A stretch of DNA of 64,000 bases from Gammaproteobacteria bacterium (GCA_030831165.1 JAURLP010000021.1:1-64000), one strand, 5' to 3'. Positions 49,050-57,934 are shown, counted from the first letter of the stretch. The notes: generated by a model from the letters alone, not told the origin. Numbers and translations: made by a program.

Positions 49050-50465
49050 ATGAAGCTTGAACTTGATAGCACCCTCTCCACCCCAATTTTCCAACAAATA
49101 GTTGATCAGATCCATTTTAAGGTTAACACAGGGGAACTTCAGCCTGGAGATAAATTACCCAGCATACGCAGTCTGGCAGAAGAGCACAGTCTCGCGGCCA
49201 ACACCGTGGTTAAGGCCTTCCGTCAACTCGAATTTCGGGGCCTGATTCAAGCAATGGACCGCAGTGGGTATATTGTTGCCAAACCGGATGAGAGCATAGG
49301 TCGTTATCAGGCCAGAGGCGTTTCATCAGACAAAAATGAAGTGCACCAGGTAGTCGACGGCCTGGATCACGGCCTTTTCTCCAATGCCTTTTGCAAAATA
49401 ACCGAAGACTATCTCACCGGCAATCCCGAGCAATGCAATGTCATCCATGCAGATGGCAGTGGGACCAAATCAATTATTGCCTACCTGGCCTATAAAGAAA
49501 GCAATGATACCAGTGTATTTCACGGTATTTCACAGGATTCCATTGTGATGAATCTGGATGATTTACTCTGCATTGGCGTCAATGGCCGCATTCTGCTTTC
49601 CAATACGGTTAATCGCAATGCCCTTAACTGCCCCGGTGAAGTGGTAGGAGCACTTATTCAAGGCAGTGAAAATTTTCTTAGCAAGCTACGCGAATTCGGT
49701 GTGAAAATTTATAGCGGTGGTGGTGAAACGGCAGATGTCGGGGACTTAACCGGGACTATAGTGGTTGATAGCTGCGCTGTTGCAGTGATGAAGAAGAAAG
49801 ACATCATCACTGGTGATTTAATAAAGCCTGGTTTAAGTATTGTCGGTCTCTCTTCAACCGGTCAAAGTTCCTACGAAAACAAAGCCAATAGCGGTATTGG
49901 CAGCAACGGATTGACCAGTGCAAGGCATGATATGCTAAGCAAATATTATGCAGAAAAATATCCGGAGACTTTCGATGCTAACGTATCAAGTGATCTGGTT
50001 TATTGCGGCCCCTACAAATTGGAAGACCCCCTCCCTGAATCAGATTTCACTGTCGGTGATGCGATTTTAAGTCCAACCAGAACCTATGCCCCGGTAATAT
50101 ACAAAATTCTTGAACAGCATCCCGGTCTTATTCAGGGTTTGATTCATTGCTCCGGCGGGGCACAGACAAAATGTTTAAAGTTTGCTGACAATGTTCACTT
50201 TATAAAAGACAACTTATTCCCTACTCCTCCAGTATTCAAGGCAATACAGAAGGCATCGAATACGCCTTGGAAGGAAATGTATAAGGTCTTTAACATGGGG
50301 CATCGTATGGAAGTGTTTTGCAAACCGGAGCATGCTGAAGTGGTCATGACGATAGCCAGCAGTTTTAATATAGACGCGCAGCTAATTGGCCGCACTGAAT
50401 CCAGTTCTGATGGTAACAAGCTTAGTTTATCGCATGCAGAAGAAGTCTTTGATTATAGGCCTTAG
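49050..50465 (+). CDS. GntR-type DNA-binding domain fused to a PurM-like (AIR synthase) protein
   Basis: One continuous reading frame of 471 residues. Residues 8-76 are a GntR winged helix of the YtrA-like type (GDKLPSIRSLAEEHSLAANT, then a GLIQAMDRSGYIVA wing). After a linker of about ten residues, positions 85-471 align from end to end with the Bacteroidetes-type phosphoribosylformylglycinamidine cyclo-ligase: RGVSSDKNEVHQ start, HADGSGTKS (136-141; counterpart of DGVGTK in E. coli PurM), GGGETADVGDL, SPTRTYAPV, HCSGGAQTK and YKVFNMGHRMEV. It could be an active enzyme that also binds DNA, or a repressor using the PurM fold to sense a purine intermediate such as FGAM, AIR or ATP. An AGGT ribosome site precedes the ATG. 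No other purine gene lies nearby. Confidence 0.9.
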   Translation: MKLELDSTLSTPIFQQIVDQIHFKVNTGELQPGDKLPSIRSLAEEHSLAANTVVKAFRQLEFRGLIQAMDRSGYIVAKPDESIGRYQARGVSSDKNEVHQVVDGLDHGLFSNAFCKITEDYLTGNPEQCNVIHADGSGTKSIIAYLAYKESNDTSVFHGISQDSIVMNLDDLLCIGVNGRILLSNTVNRNALNCPGEVVGALIQGSENFLSKLREFGVKIYSGGGETADVGDLTGTIVVDSCAVAVMKKKDIITGDLIKPGLSIVGLSSTGQSSYENKANSGIGSNGLTSARHDMLSKYYAEKYPETFDANVSSDLVYCGPYKLEDPLPESDFTVGDAILSPTRTYAPVIYKILEQHPGLIQGLIHCSGGAQTKCLKFADNVHFIKDNLFPTPPVFKAIQKASNTPWKEMYKVFNMGHRMEVFCKPEHAEVVMTIASSFNIDAQLIGRTESSSDGNKLSLSHAEEVFDYRP

Positions 50466-50559
50466 CTGCTCTATCTTAAGTAATTGATTACGGCGAAAGC
50501 GTCTATGGGCACTTATCAAACGGCTAGCACTATCTTGACTTAATCCAATGGGGTTCACC

Positions 50560-51579
50560 ATGCAGAGAGGAATTAAATATTTAACCTTATTAGTATTCTA
50601 TTTTGCATTTATCGCCAATACGCTGGCCCAAGCCCCCGCTAGAGGGGGCCCTGCGCAAAGAAGCATTACTGATCTCGGTGATGGCCTATATCAGGTCAAT
50701 ACAGGAGCGGGTGTTTCAGCAGTTTTTGTTTTTCTGGTGACGGATGCCGGCATTCTTATTGTTGACCCACCTAACCCGGCTATTGCTGAATGGTTGCAGG
50801 ATCAACTCTCTTCCCGCTTTCCTGACCAGGATGTTGTTTACGTTGTCGAAAGCCACTACCACTGGGACCACACTCGTGGTGCAAAAACATTTGCTGATAT
50901 TGCCAGCTTTATAGGCCATGAAAACCTGTTAAAAAATCTGAACGCATCGATTGCCGAAGCCCCACCTCCAGGCAACACCCGCGATAGCAATAATGATGGT
51001 TTGTTATCCAGAGAAGAAGCTCAGACCGGCACATTGGCTAATTTCGATGCCATGGATAGCAATGCCGATAACTATTTAAGCCAGGCGGAATTAACCGCTG
51101 ATACCGTCAGGCCCGATATTGTATTTTCAGACAGACTTGAATTGAACCTTGGGGGTAAGCGAGTCGTTTTGTTATGGTCACAAAATCGCCATACTGATGA
51201 CTTGATTGATGTGTATTTCCCGGATCATGGCGTCCTGCTTGCCAGCGATTATGTATGGATAAACCGCATGTGCTGCAACTTTCAATTTGATGAAAGACCT
51301 ATGCGTGTCTGGATAGAATCCATCAAAAATCTGGAGGCCTTGGACTTTGATATTCTTGTCAATTCACATTTTGATTCGGGCAACAAACAGGATTTAATCG
51401 CTTTTCGTCACTGGCTAGAGGATCTAGCAAACGAAGTTTCAACAGGGATCGCGAATGGTTTATCACTGGCGGAAATTCAAGCATCAGCAAAGCTCGACCA
51501 GTATTCTGGCTGGGCAGGTTATGATAACCAACTAAACAGCATGATTGAGTCAGCATATTACAGTCTTATGTTGCAATAA
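50560..51579 (+). CDS. Exported metallo-beta-lactamase-fold hydrolase with two EF-hand loops
   Basis: A signal peptide ends near TLAQA (residue 25). The MBL-fold domain has a full set of metal ligands: H99, H101, D103 and H104 in SHYHWDHTRG, H211, D230 and H270. Between strands of this fold is an insert holding two EF-hand calcium loops, DSNNDGLLSREE (142-153) and DSNADNYLSQAE (166-177). The substrate is unknown; overall it looks like the subclass B3/quinohemoprotein-type periplasmic MBL proteins. The ATG at 50560 has GGGG six bases upstream and is preferred over one at 50548. It is followed at 36 bases by the DUF4159 gene. Confidence 0.85.
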   Translation: MQRGIKYLTLLVFYFAFIANTLAQAPARGGPAQRSITDLGDGLYQVNTGAGVSAVFVFLVTDAGILIVDPPNPAIAEWLQDQLSSRFPDQDVVYVVESHYHWDHTRGAKTFADIASFIGHENLLKNLNASIAEAPPPGNTRDSNNDGLLSREEAQTGTLANFDAMDSNADNYLSQAELTADTVRPDIVFSDRLELNLGGKRVVLLWSQNRHTDDLIDVYFPDHGVLLASDYVWINRMCCNFQFDERPMRVWIESIKNLEALDFDILVNSHFDSGNKQDLIAFRHWLEDLANEVSTGIANGLSLAEIQASAKLDQYSGWAGYDNQLNSMIESAYYSLMLQ

Positions 51580-51615
51580 GTTCAGACAATTTAAACCAAT
51601 GACAATGTCGCCTGT

Positions 51616-52353
51616 ATGAGCAAATATATCCCGGTCTTCATTTTGTGCATTGCGGCTTTCGCTTCCAGCTACGCTTATTCTCAAATATTTCGTAGTAGAA
51701 GCATCAGCAATCAACCTGAGCCGCCGCAGACTGAATTTATCGCAGCCCGTTGGCACTTCGGCACCAATGGTGATATTGGCCATATGGGCTGGTCTCATAA
51801 CTATCCTGAATCTGATCTGCATTTAAATGATTTTCTGGAACGCACCACACGCATAGACCTTGAGGATACCTCCTTTCGAATAGTAGAACTGGAAAGTGAT
51901 GAAGTTTTTGACTACCCTTTTGCCTATGTGTCAGAACCGGGAGAAATGGAACTGACCGATCAGGAAGTGATCAATCTGCGAGAGTTTATACTTAAGGGCG
52001 GGTTTGTATTAATGGATGATTTCGACGGCCCCTGGCAATGGGCACAAATGGCTTCTCAGGTAAGACGGGCATTCCCTGAAAACAGTTTTGTTCCACTCTC
52101 AATAAACGAGCACGTTTTCCAGATAGTAAACTCCATGGATGATTTCCAGGATATGGCGAATTATGTGCCTGGCGGTACAATTACTTACTATGGCTTATAT
52201 AATCCTGATGGCAATCTCGGCATTCTGGCAGGACACAATAATGATCTGGCAAATTTCTGGGACTGGTATTCAGATGGCACCATGCCTCTGCTTCCTTCAA
52301 CAGATGCCTTCAGACTGGGTGCAAATGCTGTCATCTATGCCATGACACATTGA
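51616..52353 (+). CDS. DUF4159 family exported protein
   Basis: A 245-residue protein with an N-terminal signal sequence (about 1-22) and a DUF4159 domain, recognised by FIAARWHFGTNGDIGHMGWSHNYPESDLHLNDFL, a LREFILKGGFVLMDDFDGP centre and a DAFRLGANAVIYAM end. DUF4159 has a glutamine-amidotransferase-like fold without known catalytic activity, and its function is not established. It closely follows the MBL-fold gene and may be cotranscribed with it. Confidence 0.8.
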   Translation: MSKYIPVFILCIAAFASSYAYSQIFRSRSISNQPEPPQTEFIAARWHFGTNGDIGHMGWSHNYPESDLHLNDFLERTTRIDLEDTSFRIVELESDEVFDYPFAYVSEPGEMELTDQEVINLREFILKGGFVLMDDFDGPWQWAQMASQVRRAFPENSFVPLSINEHVFQIVNSMDDFQDMANYVPGGTITYYGLYNPDGNLGILAGHNNDLANFWDWYSDGTMPLLPSTDAFRLGANAVIYAMTH

Positions 52354-52530
52354 CATCAAACTAATCATAGTCCCCTATTGGTAGATCGCTAGCTCGATAA
52401 GTCACAATTACCATAAATTCTTTAGCTAATATGCTGTACTAGTTTTTATTAAATACATAAGATAAAGCCCTAGCAGTAAAAGAATCACTACCCATACAAA
52501 ATAAAATAATAAAAATCAGGTTTCTTTCTA
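52354..52530. other. Gap between the DUF4159 gene and the two-domain exported protein gene
   Basis: An AT-rich 177-base gap without a recognisable gene or terminator. Its size suggests a separate promoter for the two-domain exported protein gene and those after it, but none is clear by eye. Confidence 0.35.
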
Positions 52531-53598
52531 ATGTTGCAAAATAAAAAAAATATCAAGTTCATTGCCTCTGCACTCCTATTTTTCGCGACCCTTTGTTCTC
52601 AATCGGCCTTGTCACAAAACGATACTGCCTCCATCACAGGCAATCTCATTGACCCAAACGGATCTGTCATTACCGGTCTGAGCACCCCTGTTTTTATGAC
52701 CCACACTGAAAGCGGCGAAAACTTTCAGTCTAATGTTTCATTAGAAGGTCAGTATGAAATTTCAGGCCTGCCAGCAGGTACCTATGACCTGATTTTCCCC
52801 AGTTCCTGCTGTATGTACATGACATATAGCCAGGAAAGCGTAGAAATTCCTGAAGGTCAGGCAGTTCGACTAGATCTAAACCTGGGCTGGCATATTAATC
52901 TAGGCACCATCGGAGATGATCCAGGCATGTTGGCAGAAGATATGATCAACCAATCCGGGGATCTTTCGGGGCCAACACCCAGAATGCCGGATGGCAAACC
53001 AGACTTCTCCGGGCTTTGGTACAACCTTCCCGATACGCGTGGTTTTGGAGCCAGCCGGGCTCCCTTGCAGCCCTGGGCAGCAGATATTCAGGAGCAATTA
53101 AATGACCTGGGGCAACAAGGCTCAGCATCTTACTGTCTGCCACAAAGTGCCGTGTTGAGCACTCTCATATTTCCCTATAAATTTATACAGACTGATGATC
53201 TGATTGTGCAGCTGATTGAATTTGTGACACCGGGCTTTAGGCAAATCTTTCTTGACGGCAGGAGCAGACCAGACATATGGAACCCTTCCTGGTATGGCCA
53301 TTCCGTTGGTCATTGGGAAGGCGATACTCTGGTTGTCGAATCAACCGGTTTTAACGAAATCACCACTGGTTTCGGCATCCATACTGAAGCATTAACCATT
53401 ACCGAACGCTATACACGCCCGCAAAATAATGTATTGCTTATCGAAATTACTGCTGAAGACCCTGAGGCCTATACTGAGACCTGGACTCGTAATTATGAGG
53501 CTCGGCTTGTGAAAGGTCAGGAAATACTTGAATTTGTCTGTGCAGAAGGCAACGATACATCACTCTTTGCTCAACCCGTTTGGCGTGGCCGACCCTGA
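52531..53598 (+). CDS. Exported two-domain protein of unknown function (carboxypeptidase-regulatory-like plus PDGKPDFSGLW domain)
   Basis: A 355-residue protein with a signal peptide ending near ALSQN (about residue 29). Residues 33-125 look like a carboxypeptidase regulatory-like beta-sandwich (GNLIDPNGSVITG, YEISGLPAGTYDLIF). From about 148 comes a second domain beginning MPDGKPDFSGLWYNLPDTRG and containing NPSWYGHSVGHWEGDTLVVESTGFNE and a TITERYTRP stretch. This domain recurs in many exported proteins of marine gammaproteobacteria and acidobacteria, with no known function. The next gene encodes a DUF6152 protein, a common partner of such proteins in my recollection. Confidence 0.6.
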   Translation: MLQNKKNIKFIASALLFFATLCSQSALSQNDTASITGNLIDPNGSVITGLSTPVFMTHTESGENFQSNVSLEGQYEISGLPAGTYDLIFPSSCCMYMTYSQESVEIPEGQAVRLDLNLGWHINLGTIGDDPGMLAEDMINQSGDLSGPTPRMPDGKPDFSGLWYNLPDTRGFGASRAPLQPWAADIQEQLNDLGQQGSASYCLPQSAVLSTLIFPYKFIQTDDLIVQLIEFVTPGFRQIFLDGRSRPDIWNPSWYGHSVGHWEGDTLVVESTGFNEITTGFGIHTEALTITERYTRPQNNVLLIEITAEDPEAYTETWTRNYEARLVKGQEILEFVCAEGNDTSLFAQPVWRGRP

Positions 53599-53650
53599 TA
53601 TATTTTGATCATTCAACGGTAGCTAATTAAACTTTCCGAGGAACATGCTC

Positions 53651-54049
53651 ATGAAAAAAATAAGCAATCTTTTATTTTTATTACTGCTATCCTTTGTCCC
53701 TTTAAGCGGCTTCACACACCACTCCTTTGTCAGCCAGTTCGACCCTGCAAAAGAAGTGATAATGAGCGGCATGGTTGCTCGAGTTCGATGGACCAACCCT
53801 CACGCATTTTTTGATGTAGTCATTACTAATGAAAAAGGTGAAGAAGAATTATGGGCCTTTGAATTAGGTAGCCCTAACACCTTGATCCGCTATGGTTGGT
53901 ACCGAGACACTCTTAAAGAAGGTGATGCAATCACCGTTGATGGCTATCTTGCCAGAAGTGGCGCCAACCTTGCGAACGCCAAAATAGTCACTTTAGCTGA
54001 TGGTATGGTAATTCAGGCGGGCTCTTCTTATCTGGAAGAGACTCAATAA
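53651..54049 (+). CDS. DUF6152 family small exported protein
   Basis: A 132-residue protein with a signal peptide (about 1-22, ending FTHHSF). The body reads FDPAKEVIMSGMVARVRWTNPHAFFDVVI, ELWAFELGSPNTLIRYGWYRDTL and GDAITVDGYLARSGANLANAK, which is the DUF6152 pattern with an OB-like beta fold. The mature N-terminus begins close to a His-His pair that might bind metal. The ATG at 53651 is chosen because GAGGA lies eight bases upstream. Function unknown. Confidence 0.8.
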   Translation: MKKISNLLFLLLLSFVPLSGFTHHSFVSQFDPAKEVIMSGMVARVRWTNPHAFFDVVITNEKGEEELWAFELGSPNTLIRYGWYRDTLKEGDAITVDGYLARSGANLANAKIVTLADGMVIQAGSSYLEETQ

Positions 54050-54177
54050 ACATTGCAAAAAATATGATTTTTCTTTCTTCAGCCTTCTAATCGAAGTAAT
54101 CGCTTGAACTATAATGAGTTGAAGACTATTTTAAGTGTTCTTTATATAAAACCATCTATTTAATAATTGGAATAACA

Positions 54178-54900
54178 ATGAAAACCATAATTAAGAAAAT
54201 CAATTTTACACTTTGTATGCTTGCCACTCTGGCAATGGTTTCCGGAGCATATGCTCAGGCGCCAGACTTTGTCGACAAACTTAATGCTCGCCCTGAGGCA
54301 GATCGTGCCAGAGATGGCGCTCGACATCCTTATCAGGTAATGAACCTGCTGGGCGTTAAGGAAGGCATGACCGTCCTTGATGTTGGCTCACAAACAGGCT
54401 GGTGGACCCGGGTGTTTGATGCGGCTGTTGGGCCAACAGGAACCATCATTGCTCAGGGAGCTGACGGAGGAGTCCGTGGCGGTCCGCCTCCTGCAGACAT
54501 GGTCAGCATGAACAATATTGTTTTAGTAGACGGGATTGCTGATATTGAAGCTGGTTCTGTCGATGTCGCTGTTACCGCACTGAACACCCATCACGGCAAT
54601 GCGGAAAGATTTGTACCTTATTTTGAACAACTTAAAAATGCATTAAAAGTTGGTGGTGTACTGGCTGTAATTGATCATGTGGGCGATCCCAGCATAGACA
54701 ATTCACGTTTGCATAGAGTATCACCAGCTGATGTCAGGGAATGGATTGAGGCAGCCGGTCTGGAAGTCGTAGAAGAGTCCAACCTAATGAGAAATAATGC
54801 CGACGACCATACTCTTTCTGCCAATATGGGTGATCGTGATGCTATTTTGGGTCGAAATACAGACCGCTTCCTCTTTGTAGTCAGAAAACCAGCAATGTAA
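54178..54900 (+). CDS. Exported class I SAM-methyltransferase-like protein
   Basis: A 240-residue protein with a clear signal peptide (about 1-26, ending GAYAQA) in front of a Rossmann methyltransferase fold. Motif I reads VLDVGSQTGWWTRVF, where the usual GxGxG glycines are partly replaced. The later AVTALNTHHGNAERFVPYFEQLKNALKVGGVLAVIDH region matches methyltransferase strands 4 and 5. SAM is cytoplasmic, so a secreted methyltransferase is puzzling; such proteins recur in marine gammaproteobacteria and may bind another ligand. A bidirectional terminator follows. Confidence 0.8.
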   Translation: MKTIIKKINFTLCMLATLAMVSGAYAQAPDFVDKLNARPEADRARDGARHPYQVMNLLGVKEGMTVLDVGSQTGWWTRVFDAAVGPTGTIIAQGADGGVRGGPPPADMVSMNNIVLVDGIADIEAGSVDVAVTALNTHHGNAERFVPYFEQLKNALKVGGVLAVIDHVGDPSIDNSRLHRVSPADVREWIEAAGLEVVEESNLMRNNADDHTLSANMGDRDAILGRNTDRFLFVVRKPAM

Positions 54901-54964
54901 CTTGCAACTAGATTAATAACTAATTTGAGAGAAGCTCTTAAAATATTTCTCATCAGATAGAAAT

Positions 54965-54996
54965 AAAAAAGCCCCTTATCCCAGGGGTTTTTTTTT
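54965..54996. terminator. Bidirectional rho-independent terminator
   Basis: A CCCCT/AGGGG stem with a six-base loop is flanked by six A residues on the left and nine T residues on the right, so it can end transcription from both sides. It lies between the convergent methyltransferase-like gene and pdsS. Confidence 0.8.
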
Positions 54997-55039
54997 GAAT
55001 GAAATATTTTATGAATATTTTTTTCTCTTCTTGAAAAAA

Positions 55040-57232
55040 TCAGCGCAACAATGGAATTCTCAAAACCACTATTACACCTTCTTCTTCCAGCAAGTTATCC
55101 GCATAGATATAACCCTCATGATATTCACTAATCATTCTGGCGATATGCAAACCCATACCAAGATGTGGTTGTCGCTTTTTGCTTTCTGGACGTACAGAAA
55201 CCATTGAATCAAATATTCTATCTTTCATTTCTTCTGCCAAATATGGGCCAGAATTCGCAACTGAAATGACGGCTTCATTATCTTCACTATTACATTTGAT
55301 TTGAATAGGCTTTCCTTCATAAGAAAATTCAACAGCATTGGCAATCAGCTTATCCATTAATTGCACAATATAATCAGCGCTGCCTTTTATCATGACAGGT
55401 TCATTGGTGATATTTAGATTGAAATTAACGTGAGGATAAATTTGTGTGTAGCCCTTGGAACAGGCTGCAATAACTTTTGCCAGATCGAAAGTTTCTTTAT
55501 CCGATGTTTTGAGTATTTGCTCCATTCGTGAAGCTTCACTCATATTAGTAAGAATAAGATTTAATCGTGCTATACCTTCTTCCGCACGTTGAATGTACGT
55601 GTCGGCCTCCTTGTCATCTCCAGCCATACGCAAGTTTTCAAGAGAAGAACGAACCACTGTCACAGGTGTTCTTAACTCATGCGACAGTCGCGAAGACATG
55701 TTTTCAAGGTAATGCGTATACTGTGTCAGGCGGTCAAGAATATTTGAAAATGAACGACTCAAGTCGCCAATTTCGTCATTACTACGAGACGGTGTGATAG
55801 TGTTATGTATACGTCCACTGTCATCAATAATTTTTTCAGCCTGATTACGCAAGGAACGAATACGTGTAGAAAGACCTGAAGCAAATAAAAACAAAACCGT
55901 TATCACCAGCAGCATGATCCCCAACATGGTATCGAACAATGACTCCAGGGCCTGATTGCGGAATGTTCTAATCCCGTTCATATTTTGATCAACGACTACT
56001 ACTCCCAAAACCTGGCCATTTGCCATTATTGGAAATGCTGCTTCCAGAATTCTTGTTTCACCATTTTCCAGGGTTCTGAAATTAGTGTTAGGAACGCCGC
56101 TTAGTGCTGAAATAATATGCTCACCTTCTACTGTACCTTCCTGATAAAGCTCATCAAAAAAATTGTTAATTGGCTGACTTAGCACCTGATTATAAAGCGG
56201 CCTTAGTAAGGTGTTTTTGAGTTCATACCATAAACCCTGCCGCTCTTGTTGATCGCCTTCCAACATTAAGCCGGTGGCGCTTTGTATATCTCCTTCACTG
56301 AGCAAAATACGCTGACTACGATCAACCACCTGTACACGGGAATTGCTCTGCCCCATTCCTGCAACGATACGATCTATTTCAGGGGTTGGGCGACGCAAGG
56401 TCCCAAGCAGCTCAGGACTATTGATACTTGAGGTCGAGACTATTGCAGCAAGCCGACGCTCCTCAACATCATCAATATCAAAAATAGAGAGCGCCAGCCT
56501 GTCACCCAGCATTTCCAGAGGAAGCCGCAGTTCAACTTCATAACCTTCTGGTGTTTGATTCCAGCGACCTGTAATACGCGGCTCATATTGCAAGGAAGAA
56601 ATGTCATTAATATCGCCATCTATACGATAAGGGTAAATAAATTCATCTTCATAAGGCGCGATGACATAGTTTTCAAACACCCCTTCTTTATTAAGCAACG
56701 CCAGACGCAAATTATCACTACGATCAATACGCAAACTGTCACGATTTCGCAGCACCACGTTTTCATCAATTACTCTCAGATAGGCATAGAGTGAGCGATT
56801 ATACTCACCTAACATTAAGCGAAAACTTAAAGGGTCTCCCGATAAATTAGCATTACGAAAACTACTAAACTGATTAGCCGGATTGGGACTAGCACTACCT
56901 TCCTGGTAATGCTGTTCATACTGCTGATAATCCCGCCAATCCAGAATATTACCGTCATCTATTGCCAGGGGATAAAACACAGGATAAACATAAAGGTCTC
57001 TGCCCTCGGTAGCACGACTATAACTGCTATCATTAAACAATTCGGGCCGTTCACTAAGGGCCGCTGCAAGCGCACGAGCCGTTCCCAAAACTGTCTGCTC
57101 CTGTGCACGACTTAAATATTCTTCCATTTCCAGAATATAGAGATAACCCAGCCAGGGAATAACCAGCAAAAAACTCGAGGCAAAAACCAGTTTTGTTCTT
57201 ATGCCAAATATTTTTTTTGTAAATGCGACCAT
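55040..57232 (-). CDS. pdsS: PdsS-type sensor histidine kinase (proteobacterial dedicated sortase system)
   Basis: A 730-residue inner-membrane sensor kinase. The first membrane segment is at 13-31 (KLVFASSFLLVIPWLGYLYI). A large periplasmic domain of about 400 residues follows, with a beta-rich, carbohydrate-binding-like part (GRWNQTPEGYEVELRLPLEML). After a second membrane segment (about 435-453) and HAMP come a HisKA domain with H518 in SHELRTP and a HATPase domain (DKLIANAVEFS; NSGP in place of the usual DxGxG; HLGMGLHIA). The opening through ERPELF and the domain plan match PdsS (TIGR03785), normally found with a marine-type sortase. It immediately follows pdsR (TAAATG). The signal sensed is unknown. 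Confidence 0.83.
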   Translation of the reverse strand: MVAFTKKIFGIRTKLVFASSFLLVIPWLGYLYILEMEEYLSRAQEQTVLGTARALAAALSERPELFNDSSYSRATEGRDLYVYPVFYPLAIDDGNILDWRDYQQYEQHYQEGSASPNPANQFSSFRNANLSGDPLSFRLMLGEYNRSLYAYLRVIDENVVLRNRDSLRIDRSDNLRLALLNKEGVFENYVIAPYEDEFIYPYRIDGDINDISSLQYEPRITGRWNQTPEGYEVELRLPLEMLGDRLALSIFDIDDVEERRLAAIVSTSSINSPELLGTLRRPTPEIDRIVAGMGQSNSRVQVVDRSQRILLSEGDIQSATGLMLEGDQQERQGLWYELKNTLLRPLYNQVLSQPINNFFDELYQEGTVEGEHIISALSGVPNTNFRTLENGETRILEAAFPIMANGQVLGVVVVDQNMNGIRTFRNQALESLFDTMLGIMLLVITVLFLFASGLSTRIRSLRNQAEKIIDDSGRIHNTITPSRSNDEIGDLSRSFSNILDRLTQYTHYLENMSSRLSHELRTPVTVVRSSLENLRMAGDDKEADTYIQRAEEGIARLNLILTNMSEASRMEQILKTSDKETFDLAKVIAACSKGYTQIYPHVNFNLNITNEPVMIKGSADYIVQLMDKLIANAVEFSYEGKPIQIKCNSEDNEAVISVANSGPYLAEEMKDRIFDSMVSVRPESKKRQPHLGMGLHIARMISEYHEGYIYADNLLEEEGVIVVLRIPLLR

Positions 57233-57934
57233 TTAACCCTTGGTACCTATAGTCCAGCGATAACCCATACCGTAAACGGTGTCTATACAATCAAAATCTG
57301 GATCTGCTTGTATGAATTTTTTTCGAATCCTTTTTACATGGGAAGTAATGGTACTGTTATCAACAAATATTTTTGATTCCTGCATCAATGCATCGCGGCT
57401 TTTAACATGGCCTGGAAATTTAACCATGGCATGTAACATCCAGAACTCTGTTATGGTTAAGGTAATTGTTTGTTTTTTCCAGGTAACAGAAAGACGACTT
57501 AAATCCATTAACAGATCGCCTCGTTCCAATAAATTTTCAGGTTCAGTTGGTTTGTCCTGAACATCGAGACGCCTGAATAATGCTGCTATGCGAGCGCTAA
57601 GATGTGGCAAACTGATATCCTTGCTTAAATAATCATCAGCCCCCATACGCAAACCGCTGACAGTATCAAAATCATTGTCACGGGCAGTCAAAAAAATAAT
57701 TGGTAAAGTCTCTGACATGGAACGCAGCGACTGGCACAATTTAAAGCCACCATCAATTTCATCCTCAAGGCCTATATCAATCACGGCTAAATCAGGTAGC
57801 CGCAATTCAAAAGCCGCCATGGCCTTTTGGCGGTTAGGATAAGCTAATACTTCATAACCCTGCTTACGAAATACATCTGTATAGTTTTCGCGCAAAGCTG
57901 CTTCGTCTTCTACAATCGCAATTCGACGGCTCAT
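57233..57934 (-). CDS. pdsR: PdsR-type response regulator
   Basis: OmpR-class regulator of 233 residues, partner of the adjacent PdsS kinase. The receiver domain (1-120) has the acidic pocket IVEDE and the phospho-acceptor D53 in VIDIGLEDEIDGGF; that segment and SGLRMGADDYLSKDISLPHLSARIAALFRR are typical of PdsR (TIGR03787). A winged-helix DNA-binding domain follows from about 140. I chose the ATG at 57934, which has AGGA upstream, over a GTG five codons earlier. It is divergent from pdsO; the shared upstream region holds an 11-bp-spaced direct repeat. Confidence 0.85.
   Translation of the reverse strand: MSRRIAIVEDEAALRENYTDVFRKQGYEVLAYPNRQKAMAAFELRLPDLAVIDIGLEDEIDGGFKLCQSLRSMSETLPIIFLTARDNDFDTVSGLRMGADDYLSKDISLPHLSARIAALFRRLDVQDKPTEPENLLERGDLLMDLSRLSVTWKKQTITLTITEFWMLHAMVKFPGHVKSRDALMQESKIFVDNSTITSHVKRIRKKFIQADPDFDCIDTVYGMGYRWTIGTKG

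Noticed and set aside
50560-51579. A true beta-lactamase conferring antibiotic resistance
   Set aside because: The MBL fold is shared by many hydrolases; the EF-hand insert and neighbouring unknown exported proteins do not point to beta-lactam hydrolysis.
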